A stretch of DNA of 64,000 nucleotides, from the NCBI GenBank assembly GCA_002105175.1, contig MCGE01000056.1, positions 62,001 to 126,000 on the forward strand. The letters are read 5' to 3'. Positions 47,588 to 60,684 of the stretch are shown piece by piece. Source of the DNA: Absidia repens. Taxonomy: Eukaryota; Mucoromycota; Mucoromycetes; Mucorales; Cunninghamellaceae. Numbering within the stretch: the first letter of the stretch is position 1; each line of letters begins with the position of its first letter. The position numbers were made by a program, and so were the translations under genes. Under the pieces are notes generated by a model. The model was given only the letters and a program-made list of their open reading frames with translations. It had not been told where the DNA came from and searched no databases.

Positions 47588-48501
47588 AGAATTGGGGGCG
47601 GGCAAAAGTAAGGAAAAAAAAAATGCGGAAACCATAGGAATGAAAAAAAAAAAGGAGCGTGCTGTCGCCGTTTTAAAAATCTAATGGGGGGAGGGTAGTT
47701 TGTGTTGATTTTTTTTTTTCTGAATGCGACGGATGACAGAATCAAATATTCCATTGTCTCTCCGATCGAAAACGTTGTTGCCCAAGGCGGATAGCCATCC
47801 TACACGTGGAATTACATATGGGTTTTTTGGGGTGACAAAACACCGAAAATGCATGGTGATCTTGTAAGAATGGGGTAATTGAGCTTACGAGAGTGATCAT
47901 CGCTCCTCGTAAAGAAAAAAACGTAAACTCTTCCCCTCTCCTCTCCCCCAGCAAAATCAAAATTCTGCCTGTATCCGCTTTTTAAGAACGATGGTAAATA
48001 AATACATCATATTCCATAAAAGGGATTACAATCATCGTCAGCGACATTTTTCTTTTTTTTGATGTATACGTATTACATTATTGACATACATCTTCAATAT
48101 GTACAAGAAAGTTAGACTTTTACATAATGGGCAAAATGGGTATCATTTATAATCTACATTGAAAAATGTGCTGCAATGATAAATTAAAAAAAAATCTGCC
48201 AAACCACCGATTTTTGACATTTTGTTGACATGTGAAGATGTCGATTTCCTGGGCCATGGAAAAAATCCATCCAAAAACAGCGATAACAGGGTCCGCGTCC
48301 TTGACGAATACTGTCAAAAAGGGATAAAACGGGACCACGAATGAACAAGTCGGGATACTGATCTGTATAATGATTTCAACATGTGAAAAAAAAAAAATCG
48401 ATCTGTAAACCTTACGCGATATATAAAAGGCCATTGATTGATCGTAATTAAAAAAAAAAAAACATTATCTCTTTCTCTCTATCTCATTCTCTTATATCAA
48501 C
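47588..48501. other. Divergent intergenic region (Ctr / Knh1-like)
   Basis: This holds the promoters of the copper transporter (minus) and the cell-wall protein (+). Alternative upstream codons for the transporter lie at 47588-47635. No copper-response element was identified with confidence. Minus frames at 47742-47960 and 48147-48434 are unsupported. Confidence 0.5.
48420..48429 (+). promoter_or_regulatory. TATA box of the Knh1-like gene
   Basis: TATATAAAAG, 73 bp before the ATG at 48502, followed by an A run and a CT-rich leader (48467-48495). Its spacing and strength suggest a regulated, well-expressed gene. Confidence 0.6.
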
Positions 48502-49308
48502 ATGAAATTTGCCACTCCTTCATTATTCATCACTCTCATTATCAGTTTAAGCATGATGGTCGATGCTGCACCTGTTGAATCAAAACGACAAGATCAATCT
48601 CTTGAAATCCAGGGACCAACCAAAGACAGTACATGGGTGGTTGGAAGAAGGTAAGTCTACCGAATAAAAAAAAAAAAAAAAAAAAAAAACCTCCTTCCGA
48701 AGCTAGAATCATTTGACTTATATATATACTTCCTTGAAATTAGTGAAGCCATCACCTGGAAAACTACTAGCAATCAACCAGTGGACATTATGCTTTCCAA
48801 GGAAGAATCCTCGGATGTCATTGTGGTCGCCAAGAATTTGAATGGCTTTCAAGGAAGTTATGTTTACACTGTGCCCGACTCTCTTTTTGCTTCGGATCAA
48901 TCGAGCGACAAGTCTTCTTCTTCTTCAAAATGGAAGATCCTTATCAAGGATAATGGCCAAATGTAAGTAACAAGAAACGTGACAAAAAAAGGGTAAACAT
49001 CTGGGAGATAGAACTCTGGCTCATCGTTTTTTTTTTTTTTATTATTTATTTTATCTAGTTTTTCTACCTCGGAAGATTTTGTTATTTCATCTTCAGCACC
49101 TACTGAAGCTGAGAATTCCGTCACTCCACCTGCTCAAGCAACGACGCAAAACCACTGGGCTGCCACTGCAAGTATCAGTCTGCTTGGTCCTGATGGTAAA
49201 GCCATCTCAATGTCTCAAACTGCTTCCTCGGCTGGTCATTATCAAACGACTTCTTTATCTACTCTCCTTCTCGTAGTCACTCTGGGTGGCGTCTTCCTCG
49301 GTCTCTAA
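48502..49308 (+). CDS. Secreted Kre9/Knh1-like GPI-anchored cell-wall protein
   Basis: Three exons (48502-48650, 48744-48962, 49059-49308) give 205 aa. A signal peptide (MKFATPSLFITLIISLSMMVDA) is followed by the Kre9/Knh1 N-terminal domain pattern: GPTKDSTWVVGRSEAITW, with the conserved IxGPxxxxxWxVG and ITW spacing, and a closing KWKILIKDNG. A Ser/Thr/Ala-rich region then leads to a hydrophobic C-terminal tail (SLSTLLLVVTLGGVFLGL) with small residues just upstream, the usual GPI-attachment layout. Family members are cell-wall or membrane-surface glycoproteins; yeast Kre9/Knh1 affect beta-1,6-glucan. In Mucorales, related Ser/Thr-rich GPI proteins are abundant, and their precise roles are unknown. 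Confidence 0.85.
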
Positions 49309-50175
49309 ACCTTCTTCCCTCTTAATCATTATACTATGTTATCATTATCATCATAATTATCTATCTACTACTACTTACATTATACATTTATGCATATATT
49401 ATTACTCTATAGAACATTTGTATTTTTATTTTTTTACCCTACCTGTATCATATCCATTTTTTTAACATGAAATAAATAAGCCCACGCATTTTTTTAACCA
49501 TTACCTTTTTTTTCTTTTTGGAAAGCTTATTGAGGTACAGGATTTGTAATTTTCCCCCCGATTATTGTTTTTTTTTTTTTTGCTCATTTGACATGATGAT
49601 AGGCCTGATTTCACCCAAATCAATATCTGGGCAATCTGGGCGAGAAAATGTTACATCTACTTAAATTTTACCACCCACTCATAATTATTTAGCCGAATTT
49701 TTTCTTCTGGTACTTTTTTTTTATTCTTCAGCCATCTACAATTATCAATATCATTGTATCATTACTGTTTTATAATATCAGTGTCCAGTTTATTTGGTAT
49801 AAAATGGTTCATGTATGAAGTTTTTTCTGAAAGGGCAAGTTATTCTACAGTATGAGGAAGACGGAGGCGGAATTAAACTAGGCCGAATTGCTTTATGGTG
49901 AACCTAAAAAATATAGTGAGAAGAGAAACACCATACTGTCGATGCTACACGGTGGTCGTGATTTGCTTTAAAAGGAAGACAGAACCACAATGCTGCAGAT
50001 GTTGGCTGCTATAAATGGATGAGGGCGTCACCACCACGCTGCCGTTGTTGAATGGTACTGTCTGCTTTCATTAAAAGAAAACTACTATGCTGATTGTTGC
50101 TAAAAAAAGGGGGAGCGCCGGGTTTCCTTTCTGCCTCCATTAAAAAAAAGTCGCAAGCCAACCTCAAAAAAAAAG

Positions 50176-50960
50176 CATTCAAATCCCGCCCACGTGAAAA
50201 GTCTATTTACTCCCAATATTTTTTTTTCGCTCTCTTTCTTTTTTTTCTCTTTTAATTCTTCACGATTGTGGCCAGTATAGAGTAATGGTGGACTTAGATT
50301 AGTGTCAGGACTAGTTTAGAAGCGTCTTCGGCTCAGGGATTACAAGATGCATGGGGAAACTCTTTCATTTTGGATCCAGGATTTAGAACCACCATCAATT
50401 GGTTTTTTGGAGCCTCATTAGCTTAGTTCAGTGTTAGTTTGTTCGTATTTATGAATAAACAAGTCTCGTTTTACATCTTTTAATGAAAAATATTCCATTA
50501 GTCTCTCTCATGTCTTGCGCAATAGATCCCCCCCCCTTTTTTTTTTCCTCCCATCACCGTCTTTCATTAGGTTGACGGTAATTCCGTTTCAAGAAGAGCA
50601 ACCCATTTAGTTTTGCTCATATCTTCTACTGTACAATATATTAGAACTTCATTCGTTTAATTGTACTTTTAAAGTAGTGCTGACTACTTTTCAGAACTTA
50701 TAGCTTTCATTAGATTCCTTGTGGCAATGACCCCCCGTCCTCTTAGATTAATATCTGCCATATTCCTTCAAATAAAACATACTTTTTTAAGACTCCTTTG
50801 TCTTACCTATTATTGAATGAGTAAACTCGTTATTGAGGCTATTTTGTGATTTCTTCTATCAAACACCTGTTTACTTTTTTTTGTTTTTTTAGCTCACTCA
50901 CACTACGACTACATTGTCCACCGCCTCCCCCGCTCTCCCCAAAGTTCTCAGCGGCTCATC
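50176..50960 (-). repeat. Dispersed repeat family, copy G
   Basis: A minus-oriented copy. On + it begins ATTCAAATCCCGCCCACGTG (CACGTG at 50191-50196), followed by a T/C tract, the conserved core (about 50290-50420, with GGGATTACAAGATGCATGGG), an ATGAATAAAC unit end and further diverged units, including one near 50835-50875 that aligns with copy F. Confidence 0.75.
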
Positions 50961-51629
50961 GAAAGTCTTAGATCAACTAATTAATATTAAACGTGGCCCA
51001 TTCAAGGGTGATCAATTATCTTAATAATTCTATACCATTTTGTGCGTGGGACTGTCATTATACTGCATTACAGAGCACTTTCCTATGCATCCTGACTGAC
51101 ACGCTGTCGTAAGAAAGCAACATTTGTTCTTGTTTTTTTCGTGTGTTTTCAGTGGTTGCTCCATCATGCATTCAAGTACATTCAAAACTGTCTTCTGCTT
51201 CTATGAACCATTCTCTTCCCCGCGAGCGACTGATTGACAGTTTCAGTGTCACTTGATAGGAAAAATGTGTCCCGCTGCTTCTGTTTTACCGATTCATAAT
51301 CAATCAGCCAAGCCCCGTACTGCTCGGTGTTACCTTTAAATTAGACATTACCATCTATATATATATATATCAAATCCGGTTCATTATATTTCTTTATTTT
51401 TGGAAGTAGTGAAATGAAAAAAAATGAAAAGTCGTGAACAGAAGTCACCCTATGCGGGGAGCTACTTCATAGCCAAGATTGATGAGGTTTTATATATCTC
51501 AGCCAGAAGGTTCAACCTATTGTTTATATGTTTGCTTGTTTGCTTGTTTGAGGCGTGAACAAGAAAAGGTACGAAGCTGACACTCCGTCAAAAAGAGCTT
51601 GATTTTTTTTTTTTGCCATCGTCAATCTA

Positions 51630-52676
51630 TATTATGTCTAGTCTAGCGGAGGTTACGCTGGTGATTCGACCTAGGTTTTGTTAATATGAATGAATGGTGG
51701 GAGAATACGACCATTTTTCATATCAAGTGATCTGGATTTATCAACTGGTCACTAAGCGTCAAGGGAAGGGTATACGGAGCTGTGGACAAGCTAGAAATCA
51801 GTAAAAGATTGCTCTGTTCCAGCGGCTACACATACAGCATGGTCTAAGTTAGTTCATAAGATTGGTCGAGCAGGAATGTGGCGATCTATACTAGTAAGGG
51901 ATCTAAGACAGTTCAAACAGTCTGTAAGTCTTTAGGATGAAAAGTGGTCATACTGGAGCAACTAGATAGTAAATGTTTGATAGGGCAATCACAAAACAGC
52001 TACAATAGTGACATTATTCATTATCCAATGGGTCAGAGTATTGTTAATAAAAAAAAACAGTTCAGATTTTATTGAAGCATATTGGTAGATACTAAAACTA
52101 AATACGAGGAATCCAGTATAACAAGGGATCTAATGGAGGAAACAAGAAGGAGATGAAGTGAGGTTTAAAAATGACCAACACTTATCTGACGCGAAACTGT
52201 AAAACTGGGCCTAATATTTTCACAAGATATAAGACTGACTATAAAGGTGTCTTTTATTGAAGCACAAAAAGAGTGAACACTAATCTAAAGAAGCGATGTT
52301 GTAAAATAGGGATCTATTGACAAGACATGAAAAGACTAATGGAATATATTTCATTGGAAAATGTAAAAAGAGACATATTTTATTCGATATAGAGATAAAC
52401 TATCGATAAACTAATACTAAACTAATCTAGTGATGACTTTAAAAAGCCAACTAATGGTGGTCCTAAAACCTAGATCCAAACTGAAAGGGTTTCCCCATGC
52501 ATCTTGTAATCCCTGAGCTGAAAGCGCTTCTAAACTAGTCCTGACACTATTCTAAGTCCAATGTAACACCATAGAAGTTGAATGGTGAAGAAAAAAAAAA
52601 TGAAAATGAAAAGAAAGAGGCGAACGAGGGAAAGTGGGAAAATAAATAAAAAATCCACGTGTGCGGAATTTGAAAT
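51630..52676 (+). repeat. Dispersed repeat family, copy D
   Basis: The best-preserved full-length + copy. It has the 5' block (51638-51708), four or five internal units of about 90-110 bp, the core (about 52440-52560), the purine tract and the terminal CACGTG at 52656-52661 followed by TGCGGAATTTGAAAT. No coding capacity. Confidence 0.78.
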
Positions 52677-55268
52677 CATTTTGGTGATGACTCGCTCTCA
52701 TGAAGGATTGATTTGCGATTGTTGATTACAGTCTCTCTCTCTCTTTTTTTTTTTTTCCTGACTTGTCTCGTATTTACAACAATAAATATCATTAACGTGA
52801 TGGTTTCCTTCTCATGATACTAACCGCTACTATTTAACCATTGGCAGCATGGTTGTTTTCTTCTTTCGATACCTTTGGGGTCAAGACAGAGGAATTCGGG
52901 CTTAGCATAATGCCCCTCCCCTCTTCATTATAGAATAGCTTGCTCTCTTTTACAGGGTTAATGTATATTACGTTACGTTTAATTTACAATATAATACCTT
53001 TATCTCACACACATAACATCAAAGGCTTCGTTTCTAAAATGTGTCATGGTACTATTCACCCTTCCGCTTTAGCTTAGTTATGATAGTTTATACCTACATC
53101 GGAATAAAATATGACTTGTTTTTTTGCTTGTGCATTATCACTCATATGTCAAGTTTGTCTTGTCAAGTGGATATATCCGCACCAAACTGCACAGTACTGT
53201 ATCGTACATACAGCGTATGTGCGTGTAGGAAAAAAATGCAGATCTGTGTGTACGAAAGGGGAGTTGGATATGAGGCGATTTCGACCAACAGTTGCGCTTA
53301 GCGTTCCATCTACTATGCAATACTGTACACTGGATTTTATAAAATAGGGATGGGAGGGATATATTGAATGGTTTTAAAAATGGCCGTGGGACTGCATGAA
53401 AAGAAACAGTGAAAAATGCATAGAAAAAAGTAAGTAGCGATGAGGCGCATAGAAATATAAGGATTGAAGTGTACTGGAAGATATTTAGTTGACCTGCATA
53501 ATGTTCCCTTTTTTCTTTTCTTTTTTTTTTTGGTAAACGTTTTGGTGTTGCATTTCCCCGACCCTCAGCCAAAATGGGCCAGTTACAAATGCCTAGGGCA
53601 TCTTTTCCGTATTATAAAAAAATGCAACCAATCATGTAACTTTGTTCCTTTTCACATTTACTATCACATAATATGCTTCATTAATTTATTGTCAAGTAAA
53701 TTGAGTATCCGTGTGATAGCAGTTTCCATGAGACACAATTTTATTTCTTTCTAGGCCTTGCTGAGATGCGCCACATGACTCGAGTTTAGATTTTATCCTC
53801 CTTCTCTCAGATCAAGTAAGAGGCACTGAACCAGAATAAAAAGGGAGGAACTAAAATCTCCTCAGCCTGATACTAAGGATGGGAATGGTTTCCCGATCTA
53901 GGCAAAAAAAAAAAAAAAAACGAAGTGTTGGGCGGAGAATGCAGAAGTCGAGTGATTCTTTCGGGAATAAGTGAGTGGGGGTGATGACTTTTGAAGGTAT
54001 GACGAAGTCTAATTATACTTTGACAAGCTATAAGTAGACTAAAAATAAATAAATAAAGGTCAAGGGACCTTTATGCATTTTTGATTTGGCTACTACTGAC
54101 CTGACTTTACATTGTCTTTTTAGGAGTGGCGATATTCCAGACAATCGCAATGGGAAAGCGAAAGCCTCCTTGCATCCCAAAGTACATTTTAACCCGCAAA
54201 GTCTTTTTCTAGTTTCTCTGCACTCTGTTTTTTTTAAAAAAAAAAAAATATAGTCTTTGGGCTGTCTAGTAATTTATCCTTTGATCTGCGTTAAGGAAAC
54301 AATTTTATCGATACCTAAGTGTTGGAGCATTATATTTTAATTGGTCAAGGCAATAGATGTAACAGAGTCATGGTGACATCAAATAAACTATATAAATTTA
54401 ATTAAGGAAACTTAACAATAATAATAGTAATAATAATAGTTCCTGATTGCCGCTTGAACAATTAGATGTCTTTGGTATATGGCGATGGGGTATTGTTGAG
54501 AAAGTGGCTGTTGTTGGCAACATGCAATTCAAATAATGCAGATCCTCTTACTGGAACTCACAACAGAAGCACCCCCTATCTGATGGAGGCGAAGGGGGCA
54601 GTAGGAGGAAAGGTCAATCACATTTACTGTATGCATTTTTATCGTGTAACACAAATGTGGTCCGGACGCATGATGACTATCGTTTTTTGACACTGTTATG
54701 ACACAAAACTAGTAAATAGAGTCAATTTACCACTACTATTATTGATCAAATAATGGAATTATTATTATTGCTGTTGTTCTTTTTAGTGTTATTTCAATAT
54801 GAGCAATAGTCTTGGGTCTTTTACATTTTTTACTCCTACCCTCCTCAATTGACATCATTTGCTTAGTTCACATGTATTATTGACTTGTTTAATAAAGTTT
54901 AAGTATTCATTTTTTATTATATACTCTTTACATGTTGTAAAATAATTTTGTGTCCACTGTACAGTACTGTATGTACGGTATTGACATTACCCGTTTTTAA
55001 TAACGAAACCTGTTTTCTTTGAAGATTCTTTGGCGGCATGAATTGCGGTGTTTAAAGTGTTGGTATGGTCACGGTACAAAAAGGAGACGGGCGAAAACAT
55101 AGTTATTTTTACCCCCGATCGATACCTTTTCTTTGCCTCCCCTTTCTTTCGTTTCTTTTTTTTTTTTTTGCCACTATATATCTTTATCTCCCTTTTGTTT
55201 AGTCTATTTAGATATACCTTTTTTTTTTCTCTCCTCTCTATATACTCTCTCTAATCTAATATACATTA

Positions 55269-57968
55269 ATGTCCACCAAGGTGATATCGGCATCTAATTG
55301 CAGTACTGACAGCACTCAACAATCCGCTTCACAAGCTGAATTGGAACGACAAAACGATCAACTGTGGTCCATTATCACTCAACAAAAAACAGTCATTAGG
55401 GATTTAGAACTAGCACTGGCACGCATGACAAAAGACCGTGACTTGCTACTCCAATCTTCCACGCTGACCTCTCCTGCGACTCCACTGCCCCTTACTTGTT
55501 TACAAGAGCCAGTACCTCCTCCTCGGTCTCCTTATCGTCAACATCAACATCACCGATCGCACGATGGCACCTCTGTCAAAAACACAATCTCAGCATCAGC
55601 AGTAGCAGCAGCGACCAGTCGATATCGCTCCTTCTCATCGAATACAGGGTATATCGGCACTTCTTCCTCAGACACTACCGTCGCCTCCTCCATCAAAACA
55701 GGTCCCATTCATGCTATTTTAGATAAAGATGCTGAACATTTTGCAAACTACCAAAAAGCAGCCAAAGGTATTCCATCATCAAACGACGGTGCAGACAGCA
55801 ACGAACATAGCGCCACCACTACCATTGCCATCACTACCAGCAATTCTACAGACCGATCCTCAATACCATCTCCATACAGACAACCTCACTGTGTTATAAC
55901 AGCAGCTGATTTGAACGCCAACAACTACGCTTCATTTTGTGCAACAATTAATCTCAAGGTGGTGGAAATCAATGTTCAGCAAACTTTGAAAAACAAAGAG
56001 GCGATCTCATTCATTATCACTGTATCTCGGATCTCCGGTGGCTGTAGGAGCGACAGCAAAGAAAAACAAGAAGAATTGTGGCGATTCAAAAAAGGATACT
56101 CTGAATTGATGGCTCTGGATACTATGGTAAGGTTGATAATAAAATAGAGTATTCTGTTTGTTTGTTTGTTTTCTTTTTCCTTTACTAACAATTCTTGAAC
56201 TCAATCGTTTTTTGGGGGGTCTGCGCGGGAAATAGCTTCGATCACACATTCGGTCTCTTGCCGTTAAGTCCAATTCTGCTGCTACTGTAAAGATGAGGAA
56301 ATTGCCAACCAAGGCGCTTTTTACTACTACAAGATCTACGAACACAAAACTCGAAGAAAAAAAGGTAAATCCTCTATATCTTATTTTTCTCTGGTGGTTG
56401 CGATAGTCTAACACTCTCTTCTGTAAATCTTTTTTTTGTCGGGGTTTGATAGAAGAGAATGGAAAAGTATTTGGCGAATGTTATCCGACTTCCACTCCCT
56501 GAAACCATGGACCTGATACAATTTCTATCTACTGGTATTTTTGAACAAAAGGAATGGTGTACGAATGCCAAACAGGTAATCTTTACTCAAAAAATAGGGA
56601 GGATAGTATCACAAATGACTAATTTATTTTTTTATGGGGGATAGTTGAATTGCGAAAAACAAGGCTATATGTCACTGTATGGAAAACAATCTAAAAACTG
56701 GCATTCATATTATTTTATGCTTTATGGATCATCGCTTAATTACTACGAATCGGTAAGAAAATAAAGAGTTCATATTAGACCAGAATGGGTATAATTAATC
56801 ATTTATCTTCTTTTTTTTCTGTAGAAGGAAGGACCTTTCATTGATTCCATTTTGTTGAAGGATAACCAAATAACCGTACAGCGATCCTCATCGTCCGGAT
56901 TATTTTCCCATACATCACCACGATCTACAATAACAATCACTCAAGTAAAACAGTCTACCTCGGCATCCAATCACTGCCAGCAACACATTCTTCACATGGC
57001 ATCAGAGTCGGAACTGGATGAATGGATTCATGCGCTATCTCCTCAACCGGTACCTCAAGTGTCGCGCTCGGAATGTGTTATGGCATCAACAAAATTCAGC
57101 ATAAACAGCAGCATTAGCAGCAAGTGTGGCTCACATCTCCCTTCTAGGAAGCGGATCAGCAATCGTATTCTACCAAGCACCACCACACGTTCACCCCCAC
57201 AACGATCCCAGTCCGACACATCCATGCACCAGGGAAGCTTAACGCCATCGATCACTACCGCATTAAGCTCATGCCATCAAGGATCCCCATCATCGTCATT
57301 GCGGCACCAGCGAAAACGCTCCAGCATTGATGCCATCTTCTACTCGACACGCCGGTCAGCAATACCGCAAACGCAAGACAACGATACTATACCACAGGAG
57401 ACGCAATCCACCAGACCATTGTCATCCATCTCGACACTTTTACCATCAGCATCCACATCCATATTGACTAAACGACATGGAAACGATACGGCAAAGAAAG
57501 TAGCAACAAAATTGAATCGACGAACATTCTGGCCGAAAAGTATGTTTTTGGGGCAAACCCAAGGTGGTGACAACAACAATGGATTGCGCAGCTTTTTATC
57601 TCGACACTCCGCCGACAATTTAACCCCATCGCCACATCATCCTGCTCCTTCTGCTTCTATCACCACCACCGCCACCAACGCCGCCACGACTACTGCAACA
57701 AATCAACACCGTCCCACTGATCATCACATACAACAAAGTGTAGCATTATCAAAACCGCCAGTCAGTCCCACCTTTGGTGTACCCTTGGAAAAAGCTTTAC
57801 AGAGATCCAAAATGCATGGGCTTCCAACTGTTGTGTATCGATGTATTCAATTCCTGGAAAGAAAAAATGCGATATATGAAGAAGGGATCTATCGTATTTC
57901 CGGAAGTAGTATCAAGATCAAGGCATTGCGAAGACAATTTGATGAAAGTAAGTGATAACGATGATGAC

Positions 57969-58008
<40 letters not shown>

Positions 58009-58890
58009 AGGTAGATGGACTGATTGACTTAATTATCTTTTTATAGGGGGGGATATTGATCTTTTGGCTTTGGAGGAATTTCGTGATTGTGACATTCATG
58101 CTGTCTCAAGTCTGCTCAAACTCTGGCTTCGCGAACTACCAGGTCATATCTTGACAGACAATTTGATCGATGAATTTCTTCTTCTCAAAGGTAATAAATC
58201 ATAAACAAAAAAAAAAAAAAAAAAAAAAATAGGATGGCTAATACAAGGTGTGGGGCATATTTAGATTATTTGGATCGCAATGAATGTATTCAGGAAATGC
58301 ACAGACTGACCTCCCAGCTTCCCGTTGCGAATTATACACTTCTTCGTGCATTGATGGGTCATTTACATGGTGTGACACATAACGCAAATGTCAACAAGAT
58401 GACGCTACGGAACATGGGCATTGTCTTCTCTCCTACCTTGGCCATCCCTACCAACATCTTTGATCTCTTCCTGTGTGAATTTGATTCGATATTTTTAACG
58501 AAACGTCGGCATCAACAGCAGTGTACCTTGGCGGAGACAGTGGCAACGACAAGGAATGAAATATCCACGACGATGAATGAAAATCGGGTGCCAACGACAT
58601 CGTCTCCAGCACCAACAGATCATCACCAACCATCAATGTCCACTTCTTTACCTTCTGGAAATAACACAGCAACGATTTCTCGGCGCCGGCAAAAAGTGAA
58701 CAAACAACGTCAGCAAGGTAAGTACAAATGGCATTCTCCCTAGATGCTTCCTCGTCAAAATGACATTAGAGCCGCTTGTTCACTCTTCTTCTTTTTTTTT
58801 CTAGTAGACACTGATCAAGACCATGGTAGTAAGAATGAAAGTAGGGAACGCGTTGCACTCGGTATACCCCGACCAATGATCAAAACCTGA
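55269..58890 (+). CDS. BEM3: Bem3-like RhoGAP (PX - PH - RhoGAP)
   Basis: Eight exons give 1,007 aa in full phase: 55269-56126, 56236-56364, 56453-56575, 56645-56752, 56825-57947, 58047-58190, 58265-58717, 58805-58890. An N-terminal coiled coil (residues 20-60) precedes a PX-like domain (about 200-368; RFKKGYSELMALD, then ANVIRLPLPETMDL), a PH domain (about 372-482; KQGYMSLYGKQSKNWHSYYF, ending ESELDEWIHAL), a long Ser/Pro-rich linker, and a RhoGAP domain (about 733-930). The arginine finger (GIYRISGS) and the VNKMTLRNMGIVFSPTL helix are intact. This order is that of yeast Bem3, a Cdc42 GAP in polarised growth. The last RhoGAP exon must start at 58265; an acceptor 32 bases upstream would introduce a stop. 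Confidence 0.88.
57970..58006 (+). repeat. A37 homopolymer inside a Bem3 intron
   Basis: An uninterrupted run of 37 A in the 99-nt intron 57948-58046, between the GTAAGT donor and TTTATAG acceptor. The next intron also has an A run (58207-58229). Such tracts are common in this window and may be unstable. Confidence 0.85.
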
Positions 58891-59466
58891 ATGAGCTCCT
58901 CCCTTTATCTCTATCTTTTTTTCTCAATACCTGATTATCATTGATATCTCCCTCCTCTCTATTTTATATATTATATATGCACTTTAGCTTATTCCTTTAT
59001 ATATATATATATATACATCTATTATTTACTCCTCCACTCCTTTTTACAATGTCACTTCCAAATTCACCTCAACTTGATATTAATAAAGTCTCATCGTTTA
59101 AACTATTCTCCTATTCATTTATTTGACTCACTTTGGATTAAATTGCTTCAAGGTTTGTGTTATGTTGTCTATACTGGAAAGTTTATTAAAGGATTTTACC
59201 TTTTTCGTTCAATAGGAAAGTTTGATGGGAATATCGGGTTATTGTTTTTGATTTTTGCGCCCCGATTTAGCATGACGATATATGGTGGTGTCCACAAAAA
59301 AAAAAAAAAAACGATTTACTCCCGCACACACACACACACACAACAACTATCTCCCCTTTACTTTATTCAGTCCATACACTCATAGATTCTAGTATATTTC
59401 TACTTTATTAATCAATAAAAAAACATTTATATACTATCAGTGTTATATTATCTTGCCATTATATAT
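58891..59466. other. Convergent 3' flanks (Bem3 / phosphoesterase)
   Basis: AT-rich DNA between converging genes, with a TA run (59000-59014) and a (CA) run (59324-59341). Frames here are unsupported. Confidence 0.5.
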
Positions 59467-60615
59467 TCAAAGATCAAGGGGGGTAGCAATACGATCAACG
59501 AGGTTCAATGTACCAAGGTCCCACTAGACACCAAAAAAAAGAGAGGGGGGGAACAAAGATGATTAGTACCGTGATTTCGTATAGCATTTGCTTGATCTTT
59601 TGTTTTTTCTCTTTTCTCACTTACATTGTCTTCCACCGTACGTAGGATGGAGTAAAGGTTATAAGGCTTATCATCAGATTTAGCGTCGGACTTTCGTTTG
59701 AAATCAGGGCCAAACAGCACTGTTTGAATGCCATTGGGAACATTGGTGTAGTGTTCCGCTTCATCAAAAGTAGATACAAACATGGTGTTTTTGGTGAGAG
59801 TCTTTTCTTTCATCAGAGGTTCAATAAAGCTTTCGAACCAGTTGGCTGCCGCGGTAAGATTTGTATCATGACCATCATTATCCATCTACCCAGCAAAAAA
59901 AAAATAAAAGAAAGGACGATTTAAATCCCCGCTCCTCCACCACACACGTTACTCACCCTTTTTTTTTTTTAACTTACATCAGGGGTAAAGAAGACAAATT
60001 GAGGTACAGTGTCATTCTTGATATCTTCAGTCAATTCATCAGCATTGACAATTTTTGCACACCGATCAGGATTGGTTTGAATATTCTTGAAACTAATAAA
60101 GGGATTGTGTTTTCTTGCGTACTTGCCATGGGTCATATCCAACGCACAATCGCCAGGGAACCCTTGTTGATATGATTTCCAGGACACATGCTTTTTCTCA
60201 AGTAAATCAACAATGGTGTCACGATCAAGATTCACAAGTTCATCATCAATACAACCTTCAGTGGAACCACTGATGAGACCAATCTGTATACAATTTTTTT
60301 AAAAAAAAAAAAAAAAAGTGTGAGTGAAATGACACGAGATCAATACAGCTGAAAAAAAAAAATCGGACTTACATAATTGGGTTGGGAGGGATGGGTCAAT
60401 GCGGTAAAGTTGGTCAATTCAACACCATTATGTTTATCAGCCAAGGAAGAAAAGTATGGATTCTTGTGAGCATCCGCATAATCAATATTTTCGAAAATCA
60501 CAATCACCACCCGATCGAAAAATTTTCCAGAGACAAAGTGGGATTTTTCTTTAACAGGCATGGCCAGAGAGGAGATGGCCATGAATGAGAGTGAGAGTAA
60601 AGATAAGAATTTCAT
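59467..60615 (-). CDS. Secreted phosphoesterase (acid phosphatase-like, PF04185 type)
   Basis: Four exons (60615-60373, 60283-59978, 59885-59625, 59523-59467) give 288 aa. A signal peptide (MKFLSLLSLSFMAISSLA) leads into the phosphoesterase pattern: FDRVVIVIFENIDYADA, NPYFSSLADKHNGVELTNF, HPSQPNYIGLISGS, WKSYQQGFPGDC, FVFFTPDMDNDGHDT and STFDEAEHYT. These carry the metal- and phosphate-binding Glu, Asp and His residues of this family, which includes fungal acid phosphatases and bacterial phospholipase C relatives; length and motif spacing fit the fungal secreted acid phosphatases better. The C-terminus (NWDLGTLNLVDRIATPLDL) is also typical. A likely role is phosphate release from organic esters outside the cell. 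A TATA box lies about 62 bp before the ATG. Confidence 0.88.
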
Positions 60616-60676
60616 TGTGATAAAATGATGATAATGAAAGAAAGAAAAAATGGTAGATGTGTACAAAAAATGCCTC

Positions 60677-60684
60677 TTTATATA
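60677..60684 (-). promoter_or_regulatory. TATA box of the secreted phosphoesterase gene
   Basis: TATATAAA on the minus strand, about 62 bp before the ATG at 60615, in the context GACATATATAAAGAGGC. Only A/T-rich DNA lies between it and the ATG. Confidence 0.55.

Larger units (their letters stand above)
49309..55268. other. Gene-free repeat island 2
   Basis: No protein gene is supported over about 6 kb. It holds copies G (reverse) and D (forward), which face outward and bound about 2.5 kb. The rest (52.7-55.2 kb) is AT-rich with A/T runs, a TA run (51356-51370) and short random frames, including one at 54466-54690 that resembles nothing known to me. The promoter and pyrimidine-rich leader of the Bem3-like gene occupy roughly the last 150 bp. 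Confidence 0.6.

Noticed and set aside
54466..54690. 74-codon + frame in repeat island 2
   Set aside because: No recognised domain, no leader or splice partners; its length is expected by chance.
58234..58743. Separate 169-codon gene starting MANTRCGAYL
   Set aside because: The first ten codons are intron; the TTTAG acceptor at 58264 joins DYLDRNECIQEM to the preceding RhoGAP exon in phase.
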